The notes beneath the pieces were generated by a model. The model searched no databases. It saw only the letters and a list, made by a program, of their open reading frames with translations, and was not told where the DNA came from. 34,078 nt of DNA from Planctomycetales bacterium (GTDB lineage Bacteria > Planctomycetota > Planctomycetia > Pirellulales > Thermoguttaceae), in contig SKOZ01000057.1 in assembly GCA_007119795.1 (NCBI GenBank), forward strand, positions 1-34,078, given 5' to 3'. The translations under genes were made by a program, and so were the position numbers. The stretch's first letter is position 1. Each line of letters begins with the position of its first letter. Positions 1-7,647 of this stretch are shown in pieces.

Positions 1-724
1 CCAGCGAGCCGTCGTAGACGATCCGCCCCGTGGCGATGATCACCACGCGGCGGCAGAGGGCGGCCACGTCCTTCATGTAGTGGCTGGTCAGCAGGATCGT
101 GGTGTTCCGCATCCGCTGGTACTCGCGGAGGAACGTCTGGATGTTGTGCTGGGCGATCACGTCGAGGCCGATGGTCGGCTCGTCGAGGAAGAGAACGTCC
201 GGCGAGTGGAGCATGGCGGCGATGAGTTCCATCTTCATCCGCTCGCCGAGCGAGAGCTCGCGGACCGGCTGAGAGAGGAGATCCCGCACCTTGAGCATCG
301 TGGCCAGCTCGTCGCGGGTATGCTCGAACTGCCGCGGCTCGATGCGGTAGATCTGCTGGTGGAGGCGGAAGGACTCGGCGGCGGGCAGGTCCCACCAGAG
401 CTGGTTCTTCTGCCCCATCACCAGAGCGAAGCGGCGGCGGTAGGCGTTCTCCCGCTTCCAGGGGACGAACCCCATCACCCGCGCCGTTCCCGAGGTGGGC
501 GTGATCACACCCGAGAGGAGCTTCAGCGTGGTCGTCTTCCCGGCGCCGTTCGGGCCCAGGAAGGCCACGAACTCCCCCTGTTCGACCGAGAGGTCGATGG
601 CCCGCACCGCCTCGATCGTCCGGTAGCGTCGCTGCAACAGGCCCGCCACCGAGGCCCACAGCCCCTCGCGCTTCTGGTACACATGGTACGACTTGGACAG
701 TCGTTCGATCTCGATGATGGCCAT
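1..724 (-). CDS. ABC-2-type transporter ATP-binding protein (partial, 3' end off window)
   Basis: This is the cytoplasmic ATPase of an ABC exporter. The 241 visible residues start at ATG (complement 722-724) with [13 protein letters not shown]. They hold Walker A GPNGAGKT (about residues 57-64), the signature LSLGER, Walker [12 protein letters not shown] and the switch histidine in TSHYMKD. The phrase QLWWDLP between Walker A and the signature, and the LSLGE form of the signature, are typical of the COG4586 branch (uncharacterised or viologen-type ABC-2 exporters), whose permeases are usually encoded next door. The gene runs off the left edge, so permeases may lie beyond it. It is the last visible gene of a minus-strand operon headed by a MazG-like gene. 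No Shine-Dalgarno site is seen; a heptamer array sits directly upstream of the ATG. The family is confident, the substrate unknown. Confidence 0.9.
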   Translation of the reverse strand, partial: MAIIEIERLSKSYHVYQKREGLWASVAGLLQRRYRTIEAVRAIDLSVEQGEFVAFLGPNGAGKTTTLKLLSGVITPTSGTARVMGFVPWKRENAYRRRFALVMGQKNQLWWDLPAAESFRLHQQIYRIEPRQFEHTRDELATMLKVRDLLSQPVRELSLGERMKMELIAAMLHSPDVLFLDEPTIGLDVIAQHNIQTFLREYQRMRNTTILLTSHYMKDVAALCRRVVIIATGRIVYDGSL

Positions 725-729
725 GAGGG

Positions 730-764
730 CTGGCGGGTGGCTGGTGGCGAGTGGCTGGTGGCTA
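730..764. repeat. Heptamer tandem array ahead of an ABC ATPase start
   Basis: Five 7-bp units occur head to tail on the plus strand: CTGGCGG, GTGGCTG, GTGGCGA, GTGGCTG and GTGGCTA. Read on the coding (minus) strand they are TAGCCAC-like units ending five bases before the ATG of the ABC ATPase. The same unit, TAGCCAC, recurs directly before the permease start at 33543. Confidence 0.8.
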
Positions 765-837
765 GCCGGGTACATCGATCGGAGGTGAGCGAGCGGCGCA
801 AGCCGTTCAGCAGCCTGCCCGCACGCGCAATCCATTG

Positions 838-1764
838 TCAGGCCGTAATCCCCTTCGTCAGCACCATGAAGGCGGTCTCCAGGTTGATCTCGTCCTCCTT
901 GAAGAGCGTCAGGCGGTGGCCGGCGCCGACCAGCAGTGAAGGGAGCTCGCTGTAGTCCTCGACGTGCTCCGCAAGCGTCACGAGCATCTGCCCGTCGCTG
1001 ACGTCGATGTCCTCCACCAAGGGCGACTGCTCGAGGAGGCGGGCGGCGGGCTCCAAGTCGCCGGCCACGGCGACGCGGAGCAGCGTCCGCTGCCGGACCC
1101 GCTTCATCACGTCGGCCACGTCGGCGCTGACCAGGAGCTGCCCGCGCTCGATGATCCCCACCTTGTTGCAGATGTCGGCGAGCTCGGGAAGGATGTGGCT
1201 GGAGACCATGATCGTCTTGCCCATCCTCCGCAGCTCCTTGAGCAGGGCGCGGATCTCGATCCGCGCCCGCGGGTCGAGGCCGCTGGCGGGCTCGTCGAGG
1301 AGGAGGACCTTGGGATCGTGGAGGAGGACGCGGGCCAGGCCCAGACGCTGCGTCATGCCGCGGGAGAGGCTGGTGACGAGGGCCTCGCGCTTGTAGCCGA
1401 GGTCCACGAGGTCGAGCACCTCATTGCAGATCTTGCGGCGCGCGGGACTTCTAATGCGGTACGCGGCGGCGAAAAACTCCAGATACTCGATGACCTTCAT
1501 GTCGTCGTAGACCCCGAAGAAGTCGGGCATGTAGCCGATGAGGCGGCGGATCTCCTTCGGGTGCGTGTAGATGGAGTGCCCGCACACGCTGGCCTCGCCC
1601 CACGTCGGCTGCAGGAGCGTGGCCAGGATGCGCATCGTCGTCGTCTTCCCCGACCCGTTCGGCCCGATGAAGCCGTAGAGGTCCCCCTCATCGAGCTCGA
1701 GGGTCAAATTGTCGATGGCGTGCAGCTCGCCGTAGACTTTCGTCAGGTCTTGGGTCTTGATCAT
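838..1764 (-). CDS. ABC transporter ATP-binding protein
   Basis: A complete 308-residue ABC ATPase. It shows Walker [10 protein letters not shown] near residue 34, the Q-loop region [12 protein letters not shown], signature LSRGMTQRL, Walker [13 protein letters not shown] and the switch histidine in [12 protein letters not shown]-terminal extension of roughly 90 residues follows the nucleotide-binding domain, as in ABC-2 (CcmA-type, COG1131) exporters. It is 37 bases downstream of the membrane-protein gene in the same minus-strand operon and 113 bases upstream of the second ATPase. Having two different ATPases in one operon suggests two exporters or a heteromeric one; no canonical permease is visible. 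The ATG at 1764 lacks a clear Shine-Dalgarno site. Substrate unknown. Confidence 0.93.
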   Translation of the reverse strand: MIKTQDLTKVYGELHAIDNLTLELDEGDLYGFIGPNGSGKTTTMRILATLLQPTWGEASVCGHSIYTHPKEIRRLIGYMPDFFGVYDDMKVIEYLEFFAAAYRIRSPARRKICNEVLDLVDLGYKREALVTSLSRGMTQRLGLARVLLHDPKVLLLDEPASGLDPRARIEIRALLKELRRMGKTIMVSSHILPELADICNKVGIIERGQLLVSADVADVMKRVRQRTLLRVAVAGDLEPAARLLEQSPLVEDIDVSDGQMLVTLAEHVEDYSELPSLLVGAGHRLTLFKEDEINLETAFMVLTKGITA

Positions 1765-1801
1765 CGTCGCTCGAGCGGGGTCAGTGGCGAGTGCGGTCCT
1801 C

Positions 1802-4000
1802 TCACCGCGGGTCTTCTTCGACGGGCAGCACCATGCGGACCATCGTCGTGCGGATGGACTCCTCCCCCCCCAGGGGCCGCCCGTCGCGAAGGATTTCCGC
1901 GCCGGGGCCGCGGTCGGCGTCGTCGGCCTCGGCCCAGAGGACGGCGCGGTCGGTCTTCAGCAGCGCGCTGAGATCGACGAACCGCTGGTAGCGGTGGGAC
2001 AGCCCGGTATAGCTCTCCCCTCCTGCGGCCCGGAAGAGCATCATGGCCCGGAGGATGTAGGCGGCGTTCTCGCTCGCCCGGCTGTAAGGGGTGACGTGTT
2101 GCTGGGCCTGGCCGGCCGAGCCTGCCGCTTCGATCCGCCGGCCGGTGAGGAGTGTCTTCAGTTCGCTGCGGCGGCTGGTGGGCACGATGCTCGCCGTAGC
2201 CCCCGGCTCGAGGCTCCCCAGATCGTAGACCCAGCGGTCGTAGGCCAGGTAGCAGCGGTGGAGGGGGAAATCGAAGGGGTTGGTGATCGTGCCCACGGGG
2301 AGATCGTCCACGCGGCGAAGCTCGGCTTGGGGCGGACGCCGCGTCTCGGCCGACCAGCGGGCCGTGACGCTCTTCGTGGACCAGACGTGAATGGGCATCC
2401 GCTCGATGCGGTCGAACTGGGGGGAATACGAGTAGCTCGATCGCCAGGGCGTCCCCGCCGCCCCCCCCGCGGACATCCCCCCCAGGCCCGCGCCGGGGAA
2501 ACCCATCCAACTCGCCAGGACCTCGGGTTCCGAGACCGGTTCGCCGTCGAAATCGCGGGGCAGGAAGGCGAGGTCGTAGGCGTCGCTCCGGGGGCTGAAG
2601 ATGTTGGCCCAGGTCGTACCGCGGAGCGTGCCGCTGGCCATATCCACGTCGACGAGATCGACCTGGTGGGTGCGCACTTCGCGCCCCTTGAGGTAGTGGG
2701 CCAGCACCATGGCCCCCGCCGTGACGAGGAGCACGATGGCGGGGAACGTCACCCAGGTCCACTCCAGCCGCCGCAGCCTTCTCAAGAGGAAATAGTCCCC
2801 GGGCCCGATGAGGAGGATGTACACGAAGACCAATCCCATCACCAGCGAGAAGGGGATCATGCGCACGCCTCGGAAGCGGTCCATGGCACTGCGGAGCTGA
2901 CCGGCAAGGTCCACGTAGCCGTACCGCATGATGGCCCCCACCTCGAGGTGCTCCTCGCCGCCTCCGTCCATGTCCAGCAGGCGGGTCACGAAGCGGCCGC
3001 GGTCCTCCCACCGAGAGATGGGAGCCCGCTCCAGGTCGCAGGCCACGAAGACCACCTGACCGAACCCCACGGTGCGGCGAATCACCAGGGGGACCCCCGC
3101 CTGCTCGACCACCACGCGCCCTTCGACGTCGGTCAGCCGGGCGATGATCAGATCGGCCTCGCCCGTACCGAGGGGGATGGCCGCCGTGCCCCCGGCGTAC
3201 GATTCCAGGGCATCGGTCTGGCGCAGGGGGATCACTTCGTCGAGGCGGCCGGGGACGATGCCGCTGAGGGCCGCGTCGGGAGCGAGGACCTCCGCGGCCT
3301 GGGAGCCCGCGGAGAGGACCACGTGGCCGCCCGTCGCCAGCCAGGCTTCGAGGGCCTTCCAACGTGCACTGCCCGGGACGAGGGGCCGATAGACTTCCGG
3401 GCGGCTGGTGGCGAGGACGATCCCATCGACCCCTTCGTAGCCGAACCAGCGGGTGGGGAGCTGTTCGATGCCGTCCAGGTGGACCACCGCGGCGCGGAAC
3501 CCCGCCTCGCGGCGGATGCGCTCGACGGCTTCGTCCAGGCCCACTCCCGCCGAGCCCACCACGAGATAGAGATCCTGGCCGAAGTCGAGCGGCGGCGCCA
3601 GGTAGTTGCCCTCCTCGCCCTGGTACTGCATGGGATAGTTGCGCACCACGGGCCGGCCCCGCTCGGGCTGGAACTCGGCCCGCAGGTCGGCGTCGGCACG
3701 GCCGAAACGGGTATAGAGCACGACGCGCGTCTCCTGCCCGGGCATCACCTGGACCGGCCCCGAGGTGACGCGGACCTGCACGCCGTCGGGATCGGCGGTG
3801 CTCACGGTCACGCGGCCCAGCAGCTTTTCGCTGCCGCCGCGGAGCGCGAGCTCCACCGGTGTGAAGAGCCCCAGCTTGTACTGGTTGTCGAAGCCCACGC
3901 GGAGACCGACAAAGCGGGGCGGCTCCACCCTCTGCGCAGACGCCGTTGCAGAGAGTGCCGCAGTGAGAACCAGAGCGACCAGGGCCCGGTAAACGCGCAT
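1802..4000 (-). CDS. Secreted and membrane-anchored protein of unknown function (732 aa)
   Basis: I do not recognise a characterised family. The protein begins MRVYRALVALVLTAALSATASA, a clear signal peptide ending ASA. A long soluble region follows (about residues 23-375), then two hydrophobic segments near residues 380-400 and 412-432, joined by the short charged link FLLRRLRRLEW. A C-terminal soluble region of about 300 residues ends in a beta-rich stretch. With the signal peptide cleaved, the N-terminal part should lie outside the cytoplasmic membrane. The start is chosen for the signal peptide and because its ATG shares one base with the TGA of the MazG-like gene (TGATG), implying translational coupling. 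Both ABC ATPases lie downstream, so it may be a partner of that transporter; this is inference from position only. Confidence 0.8.
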   Translation of the reverse strand: MRVYRALVALVLTAALSATASAQRVEPPRFVGLRVGFDNQYKLGLFTPVELALRGGSEKLLGRVTVSTADPDGVQVRVTSGPVQVMPGQETRVVLYTRFGRADADLRAEFQPERGRPVVRNYPMQYQGEEGNYLAPPLDFGQDLYLVVGSAGVGLDEAVERIRREAGFRAAVVHLDGIEQLPTRWFGYEGVDGIVLATSRPEVYRPLVPGSARWKALEAWLATGGHVVLSAGSQAAEVLAPDAALSGIVPGRLDEVIPLRQTDALESYAGGTAAIPLGTGEADLIIARLTDVEGRVVVEQAGVPLVIRRTVGFGQVVFVACDLERAPISRWEDRGRFVTRLLDMDGGGEEHLEVGAIMRYGYVDLAGQLRSAMDRFRGVRMIPFSLVMGLVFVYILLIGPGDYFLLRRLRRLEWTWVTFPAIVLLVTAGAMVLAHYLKGREVRTHQVDLVDVDMASGTLRGTTWANIFSPRSDAYDLAFLPRDFDGEPVSEPEVLASWMGFPGAGLGGMSAGGAAGTPWRSSYSYSPQFDRIERMPIHVWSTKSVTARWSAETRRPPQAELRRVDDLPVGTITNPFDFPLHRCYLAYDRWVYDLGSLEPGATASIVPTSRRSELKTLLTGRRIEAAGSAGQAQQHVTPYSRASENAAYILRAMMLFRAAGGESYTGLSHRYQRFVDLSALLKTDRAVLWAEADDADRGPGAEILRDGRPLGGEESIRTTMVRMVLPVEEDPR

Positions 4001-4359
4001 CAGGGTTTCCCTTCGTCGGGACACGAACAGACCAACTGCCCACACCCGGGGCAGCCCGAACCGTATTTGGCCGAGACCGCCTCGGAGAGGTCGATCTCGG
4101 CGACGTTGGCGATCGTTGCCAGCCAGGCCAGCACGTCGGCGAACTCGGCGCTCTGTTGCTCGCGGGTTCCGGAGCGGAGCGCCGAGGCCAGCTCGCCCAC
4201 CTCCTCGATGAGCCACATGAAGGTCCCGTCCACTCCGCGGGCAACGTCCTTCTCGTGGTACATCTCGCGGATCAGCCGCTGGAAGTCGTCCAGGGCGACC
4301 GCCTTCGGCCGCGTCCCCCGCGCGGCCGGCGTATCCTCGAAGTGCGTTCGTTCCCCCAC
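4000..4359 (-). CDS. MazG-like nucleotide pyrophosphohydrolase domain protein
   Basis: A small protein of about 119 residues with the all-alpha MazG/NTP-pyrophosphohydrolase pattern. The helix phrase FMWLIEEVGELASAL carries the EExxE-type metal ligands and EFADVLAWLATIAN carries the second ExxD pair. These enzymes hydrolyse (d)NTPs to the monophosphate. A C-terminal tail with CPGCG and CSC could bind zinc, which is not part of the minimal MazG fold. The GTG at 4359 is chosen because GGGGAGG lies 11 bases upstream and the conserved domain begins soon after; the open frame extends further upstream to 4524 without recognisable sequence. It heads the operon with the membrane protein and two ABC ATPases. 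The exact start is uncertain. Confidence 0.7.
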   Translation of the reverse strand: MGERTHFEDTPAARGTRPKAVALDDFQRLIREMYHEKDVARGVDGTFMWLIEEVGELASALRSGTREQQSAEFADVLAWLATIANVAEIDLSEAVSAKYGSGCPGCGQLVCSCPDEGKP

Positions 4360-5131
4360 GGTGCCACAAACCTCCCCATGAAGTAGACGGTGGTCATCTG
4401 CGTCGGCCGGACACTCCGCTGCGGTAGTCCCCAGGCCGGGCTGTCCTGTCCGGCAGCGCACGGGGCGAGTTCCCGTGGTTATTCGGGGGAGTCGTCGGAG
4501 CCGGTCGCCGGAAACCCGGCCCAATGCGGTGCGGGGCGGATCGAGCGGCCGTTTCCAGGAGACTGTCCCGCATTCCGCGGCGCGGTGGAGGCGCGGGTCT
4601 CAGTGCCGCGAGAAGAGGACGGATTTCCCAGGCGCTGCCGACGAGGAGCATCTTCCTGCCGAGACGGAACTGGCCCCAAATTTTATCGTACCCCAACCGC
4701 CCGCCGGCTGCCAGTGGCTCGCCCCGATCAGGCGGCCCCGCCACTCTGCGTAGTGGGGCCGCCCGCCGTTGGGAAGGCGCCGCTTGCCCCGCGCCTCAAG
4801 CTCCGTAAGCACTGGCCTTGCATCGCGCGGCAGTTTAGCTAATTTAACAAGGATCTGCCCGCCGACTAGCCGGCATATTCGGCAGCGACTATCAGCCGAA
4901 GCGGGAGATTGCCGCCGACAGGGGGGCTGGCCGGCACAGAGGCCTGTGCGGCGTCCACTCCCCGGATAGCGCACTGCCGATGTGACACGAAGAGACCACG
5001 GCCGGGGCGGGTTTGGGCGACGGAAATATCTGCCCGGGGAAACGGCTTGTCGACGAAGGCGGCTGTGGAAGGTTCGGCCGAGCGGCACATCCGGTGGATA
5101 CCTGGTTGAACTACGAGCGCAGGAGCAAGAG
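4360..5131. other. Intergenic gap of about 770 bases with a strong hairpin
   Basis: No convincing gene is seen between the MazG-like and DinB-like starts, which diverge. At 4731-4763 the arms GGCGGCCCC and GGGGCCGCC (9 bp, perfect) enclose a second short ACT/AGT pairing, giving a strong stem-loop without a T tract. A weak plus-strand promoter candidate is TTGCAT (4818-4823), 16 bases, TAATTT (4840-4845), in the most AT-rich part of the gap. Open frames here have no recognisable protein features. Confidence 0.5.
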
Positions 5132-5608
5132 ATGTCGGACCAAGCACTGAGGAAACATGTAATTTACCTGCTGGATGGCGGCGGGGCGCACCTGAACTTC
5201 GAACAGGCCATCGGCGGCCTGCCCCAAGACTTGCGAGGTGCGAAAGTACCTGGTGTGCCCCACACGGCATGGCGCTTGGTCGAGCATCTGCGCATCTGCC
5301 AGTGGGACATCCTCGAGTTCTGCCGCAACCCCGAGCACGTCTCGCCCGGCTTCCCCGATGGCTACTGGCCCGAGACCGACGCTCCGCCCGACGAGAAGGC
5401 GTGGGAAAGGAGCATCGAGGCGTTCCGCGCCGATCTGCGGGCCGTCATCGACCTGGTCGCCGATCCGGGCACCGCCCTGGTTGCCCCAATTCCTCACGGC
5501 CACGGCCAGACCATCCTCCGTGAAGCTCTGCTGGTGGCCGACCACAATGCCTATCATCTCGGCCAACTGGTCTTCCTCCGCCGTTGCCTCGGCGCCTGGA
5601 ACGATTGA
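5132..5608 (+). CDS. DinB-family four-helix metal-binding protein
   Basis: A 158-residue protein of the DinB/YfiT-like fold, a four-helix bundle with a three-histidine metal site. Members include thiol transferases and proteins of unknown role. The visible ligands are the histidine in [11 protein letters not shown] and the HxxxH pair in [12 protein letters not shown], which is the usual C-terminal DinB signature. The start ATG at 5132 follows AGGAG with six bases between. The open frame continues upstream to 4982, but that part is basic and unstructured and lies before the Shine-Dalgarno site. The gene stands alone, divergent from the MazG operon. The family is confident; substrate and thiol unknown. 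Confidence 0.85.
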   Translation: MSDQALRKHVIYLLDGGGAHLNFEQAIGGLPQDLRGAKVPGVPHTAWRLVEHLRICQWDILEFCRNPEHVSPGFPDGYWPETDAPPDEKAWERSIEAFRADLRAVIDLVADPGTALVAPIPHGHGQTILREALLVADHNAYHLGQLVFLRRCLGAWND

Positions 5609-5688
5609 GCCCGAGTTCACGCTCAGGCGAAGCCTGGACGTGCGGCCGGTGGAGTCGGAGACGGAGGCCGCGCACCTGCCGCCGACTT

Positions 5689-6411
5689 TCAATTCTGGAA
5701 GGCGGCCTGGACGGCGCCGTCGGAAAGGACGACGAGGGCCCAAACGCCGAAGGGCAGCCCCAAGGGGCAGCAGGGCGAAAAACAGGGCACGGCCATGAGG
5801 ATGGCGCCCGCCATCGCCAGGCCGCGGCGGCGGAGCTGGAGCATGCTGATCGAGCCGACGATTCCCAACGTACCCACCGCAACGCCGAGCACGAGGCTGA
5901 CCAACTGAGGAATGAGTTCGAAGGGAAACACGGCGTCGTCGAGCTCTTGCGGAGCCCAGGCGACGATGGCCAGGATCAGGGCCGTGGACAGCACGGAAAT
6001 CACGGTCCCGGTGATCGACGCCACGAGGAGCCCGATGGCCGGCGCCCTGACCTGATCGGCGGCATTGGCGGCGGGCATCCACAGGGTGGGGGCGGCGGTA
6101 TAGACGGAGCTGGGCGCCTGGTACGGGTTGTCCGACGTACCGGGGGGTGGTAAATGGCCGGGCGGAGCGTCGCCTGCGGGGCCACCCTCCGCTGGAGGCG
6201 GGATGCGATATCCGGCCGTACCCGATGGCGAAGGGGCCGCGAAGGGGCTGCCGACCGTCGGATCAACCGGGGATGTCGACTGGCTCTCCGGGGGGGTGCC
6301 AGGAATGGTTAGCTGGTGACCGCACGTCGGACATTGCGTTCTCTTGCCCTCCGTGCCGTCGGGAACGCGGAGCTTTGTGCTGCATTCGCTGCAAAGGAAT
6401 TCAATAGGCAT
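5689..6411 (-). CDS. Zinc-ribbon membrane protein, DUF4190-like
   Basis: A 240-residue protein in three parts. Residues 1-40 form a zinc ribbon with two CxxC pairs (CSEC and CPTC). A proline- and serine-rich linker includes DNPYQAP, a phrase common in planctomycete proteins. The C-terminal half has about four hydrophobic segments (IGLLVASITGTVISVLSTAL, LVSLVLGVAVGTLGIVGSI, GLAMAGAILMAVP and WALVVLSDGAV). This is a known planctomycete layout with no assigned role. The ATG at 6411 puts the zinc ribbon at the extreme N-terminus, which fits the family. A -10 box TAGAAT at 6465-6460 gives a leader of about 40 bases. Confidence 0.8.
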   Translation of the reverse strand: MPIEFLCSECSTKLRVPDGTEGKRTQCPTCGHQLTIPGTPPESQSTSPVDPTVGSPFAAPSPSGTAGYRIPPPAEGGPAGDAPPGHLPPPGTSDNPYQAPSSVYTAAPTLWMPAANAADQVRAPAIGLLVASITGTVISVLSTALILAIVAWAPQELDDAVFPFELIPQLVSLVLGVAVGTLGIVGSISMLQLRRRGLAMAGAILMAVPCFSPCCPLGLPFGVWALVVLSDGAVQAAFQN

Positions 6412-6459
6412 TGCGGCTCCAACCTCTAGGCGAACCCGGCCCGAGCGGGAGAATTAACC

Positions 6460-6488
6460 ATTCTACCATCCATCTCCATATAGCCGAA
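6460..6488 (-). promoter_or_regulatory. Candidate sigma70-type promoter for the zinc-ribbon gene
   Basis: On the minus strand TTCGGC (6488-6483) is separated by 17 bases from TAGAAT (6465-6460). Transcription would start near 6453, about 40 bases before the ATG at 6411. The -10 is good; the -35 matches poorly. Confidence 0.4.
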
Positions 6489-6502
6489 ACGGCGGATACC
6501 CC

Positions 6503-7423
6503 TTGCCCGACTACCTTCAGACTCTGACCATGCGGCTGGTCGCCGGAGCGATGCGGCTCGATGCGACCACTGTGGCCCGGCACAGGGAATTCCTTCTGGC
6601 ATCGCAGCAGCCCGACGGGGGGTTCGCCGGGCGCGAGGGCCTCAGCGATCCCTACTATACCAGCTTCGCCCTCCGTGGACTGGGGCTCTGCGGGGCCCTG
6701 GACGGACAGGCCGCCGAGGCAGCGGCCGAGTTCCTCGCCCGGCTGCAGCCCCGCCGCCTCTCAGCCGTGGACTTCATAACCTGGGTCGAGAGCGCGCTGA
6801 TGGTCGACGCGGCCGGGGGCGGCGACCTCTTCGCGCGTTGCGGGCTGCAGCGGCAGGAGGGTGTCGAGGAGTGCCTCGATCGCTTCCGCGCCCCCGGGGG
6901 AGGCTACACGAAAGGACTCGCCTCGCGGTCCGCCAGCACATACCTCACCTTTCTTGCGACGGCCTGCCGGCAGGCCGTCGGCGCGACGCTCGACAGCGCC
7001 CCGCCGCTGGCGGACCTCGTCCGCGCCCGGCAGCGGGAGGATGGCGGGTTCGTGGACTTCGCTCCCCTCCGCCGGGGCTCGACGAACCCGACCAGCGCCG
7101 CCGTGGCCCTATTGAAGATGTGCGGCGACCTCGACACCAGGACGGCCGAGGAAGCCGCCGATTTCCTCCTCGGCCTCCAGAACGCCGAGGGGGGGTGGCG
7201 GGCCAACACGCGGATCGCCGTAGCCGACCTGTTGAGCACCTTCACGGCCCTGGTGGCCCTCGGTGACCTCGGAGCCCAGGGGCGCGTCGACGCCCGCGCC
7301 GCGCTTCGTTACGTCCGCGGCCTCGAACGCCCCGATGGGGGGTTCCGCGGCGGCAGTTGGGACGCGGCGGCCGATGTCGAGTACACGTTTTACGGCCTCG
7401 GTGCGCTGGCGCTGCTGGCGTAG
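6503..7423 (+). CDS. Prenyltransferase / squalene-cyclase-like repeat protein
   Basis: A 306-residue alpha/alpha-barrel repeat protein resembling the beta subunit of Rab geranylgeranyltransferase. Repeats with the DGGF or GGW turn are visible (QQPDGGFAGREG, QREDGGFVDF, QNAEGGWRA, ERPDGGFRGG), each followed by a hydrophobic helix. The zinc ligands of true protein prenyltransferases are not all present. The D-x-C position reads DLL (VADLLSTFTAL) and the final histidine position reads tyrosine (DVEYTFYGLGAL). It is therefore unlikely to be a classical zinc prenyltransferase. A TTG start at 6503 is chosen because YLQTLTMRL looks like part of the family's conserved N-terminus; the in-frame ATG at 6530 is the alternative. 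No related pathway genes adjoin it. Confidence 0.8.
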   Translation: MPDYLQTLTMRLVAGAMRLDATTVARHREFLLASQQPDGGFAGREGLSDPYYTSFALRGLGLCGALDGQAAEAAAEFLARLQPRRLSAVDFITWVESALMVDAAGGGDLFARCGLQRQEGVEECLDRFRAPGGGYTKGLASRSASTYLTFLATACRQAVGATLDSAPPLADLVRARQREDGGFVDFAPLRRGSTNPTSAAVALLKMCGDLDTRTAEEAADFLLGLQNAEGGWRANTRIAVADLLSTFTALVALGDLGAQGRVDARAALRYVRGLERPDGGFRGGSWDAAADVEYTFYGLGALALLA

Positions 7424-7463
7424 CGGAAGGAGCCCGCCGCGCTCCGTTGACCGGTCTGCGATC

Positions 7464-7573
7464 GATGCCGTAAGCTGACAGATACCCACTGGGGAGCGAC
7501 CCGGTGAACGTCGGACCAGGAGGTCCGCCCTACGGGATGCCGTAAACTGGCAGATACCCCACTCGGAAGCGAC
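7464..7573. repeat. Pair of imperfect 37-bp direct repeats
   Basis: Copy 1 (7464-7500) and copy 2 (7536-7573) both run from GATGCCGTAA through CAGATAC to AGCGAC, with four substitutions and one inserted C. The start-to-start distance is 72 bases. Between them lies a GC-rich stretch containing GGACCAGGAGGTCC. The pair fills the gap between the prenyltransferase-like and solute-binding genes. Origin unknown. Confidence 0.75.
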
Positions 7574-7647
7574 GCCTACCCGTCTCCCGCACTTTGCCGG
7601 GAGGAACGACGAATTTGCCCCCAACCCGCTGCCGGTCAACACGGACT

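Noticed and set aside
1757..4381. Plus-strand open frame of 874 codons opposite the membrane protein gene
   Set aside because: No recognisable domain; the minus strand has a signal peptide, membrane helices and operon coupling.
4982..5131. N-terminal extension of the DinB-like protein
   Set aside because: Basic and unconserved, and it lies before a good Shine-Dalgarno/ATG pair at 5132.
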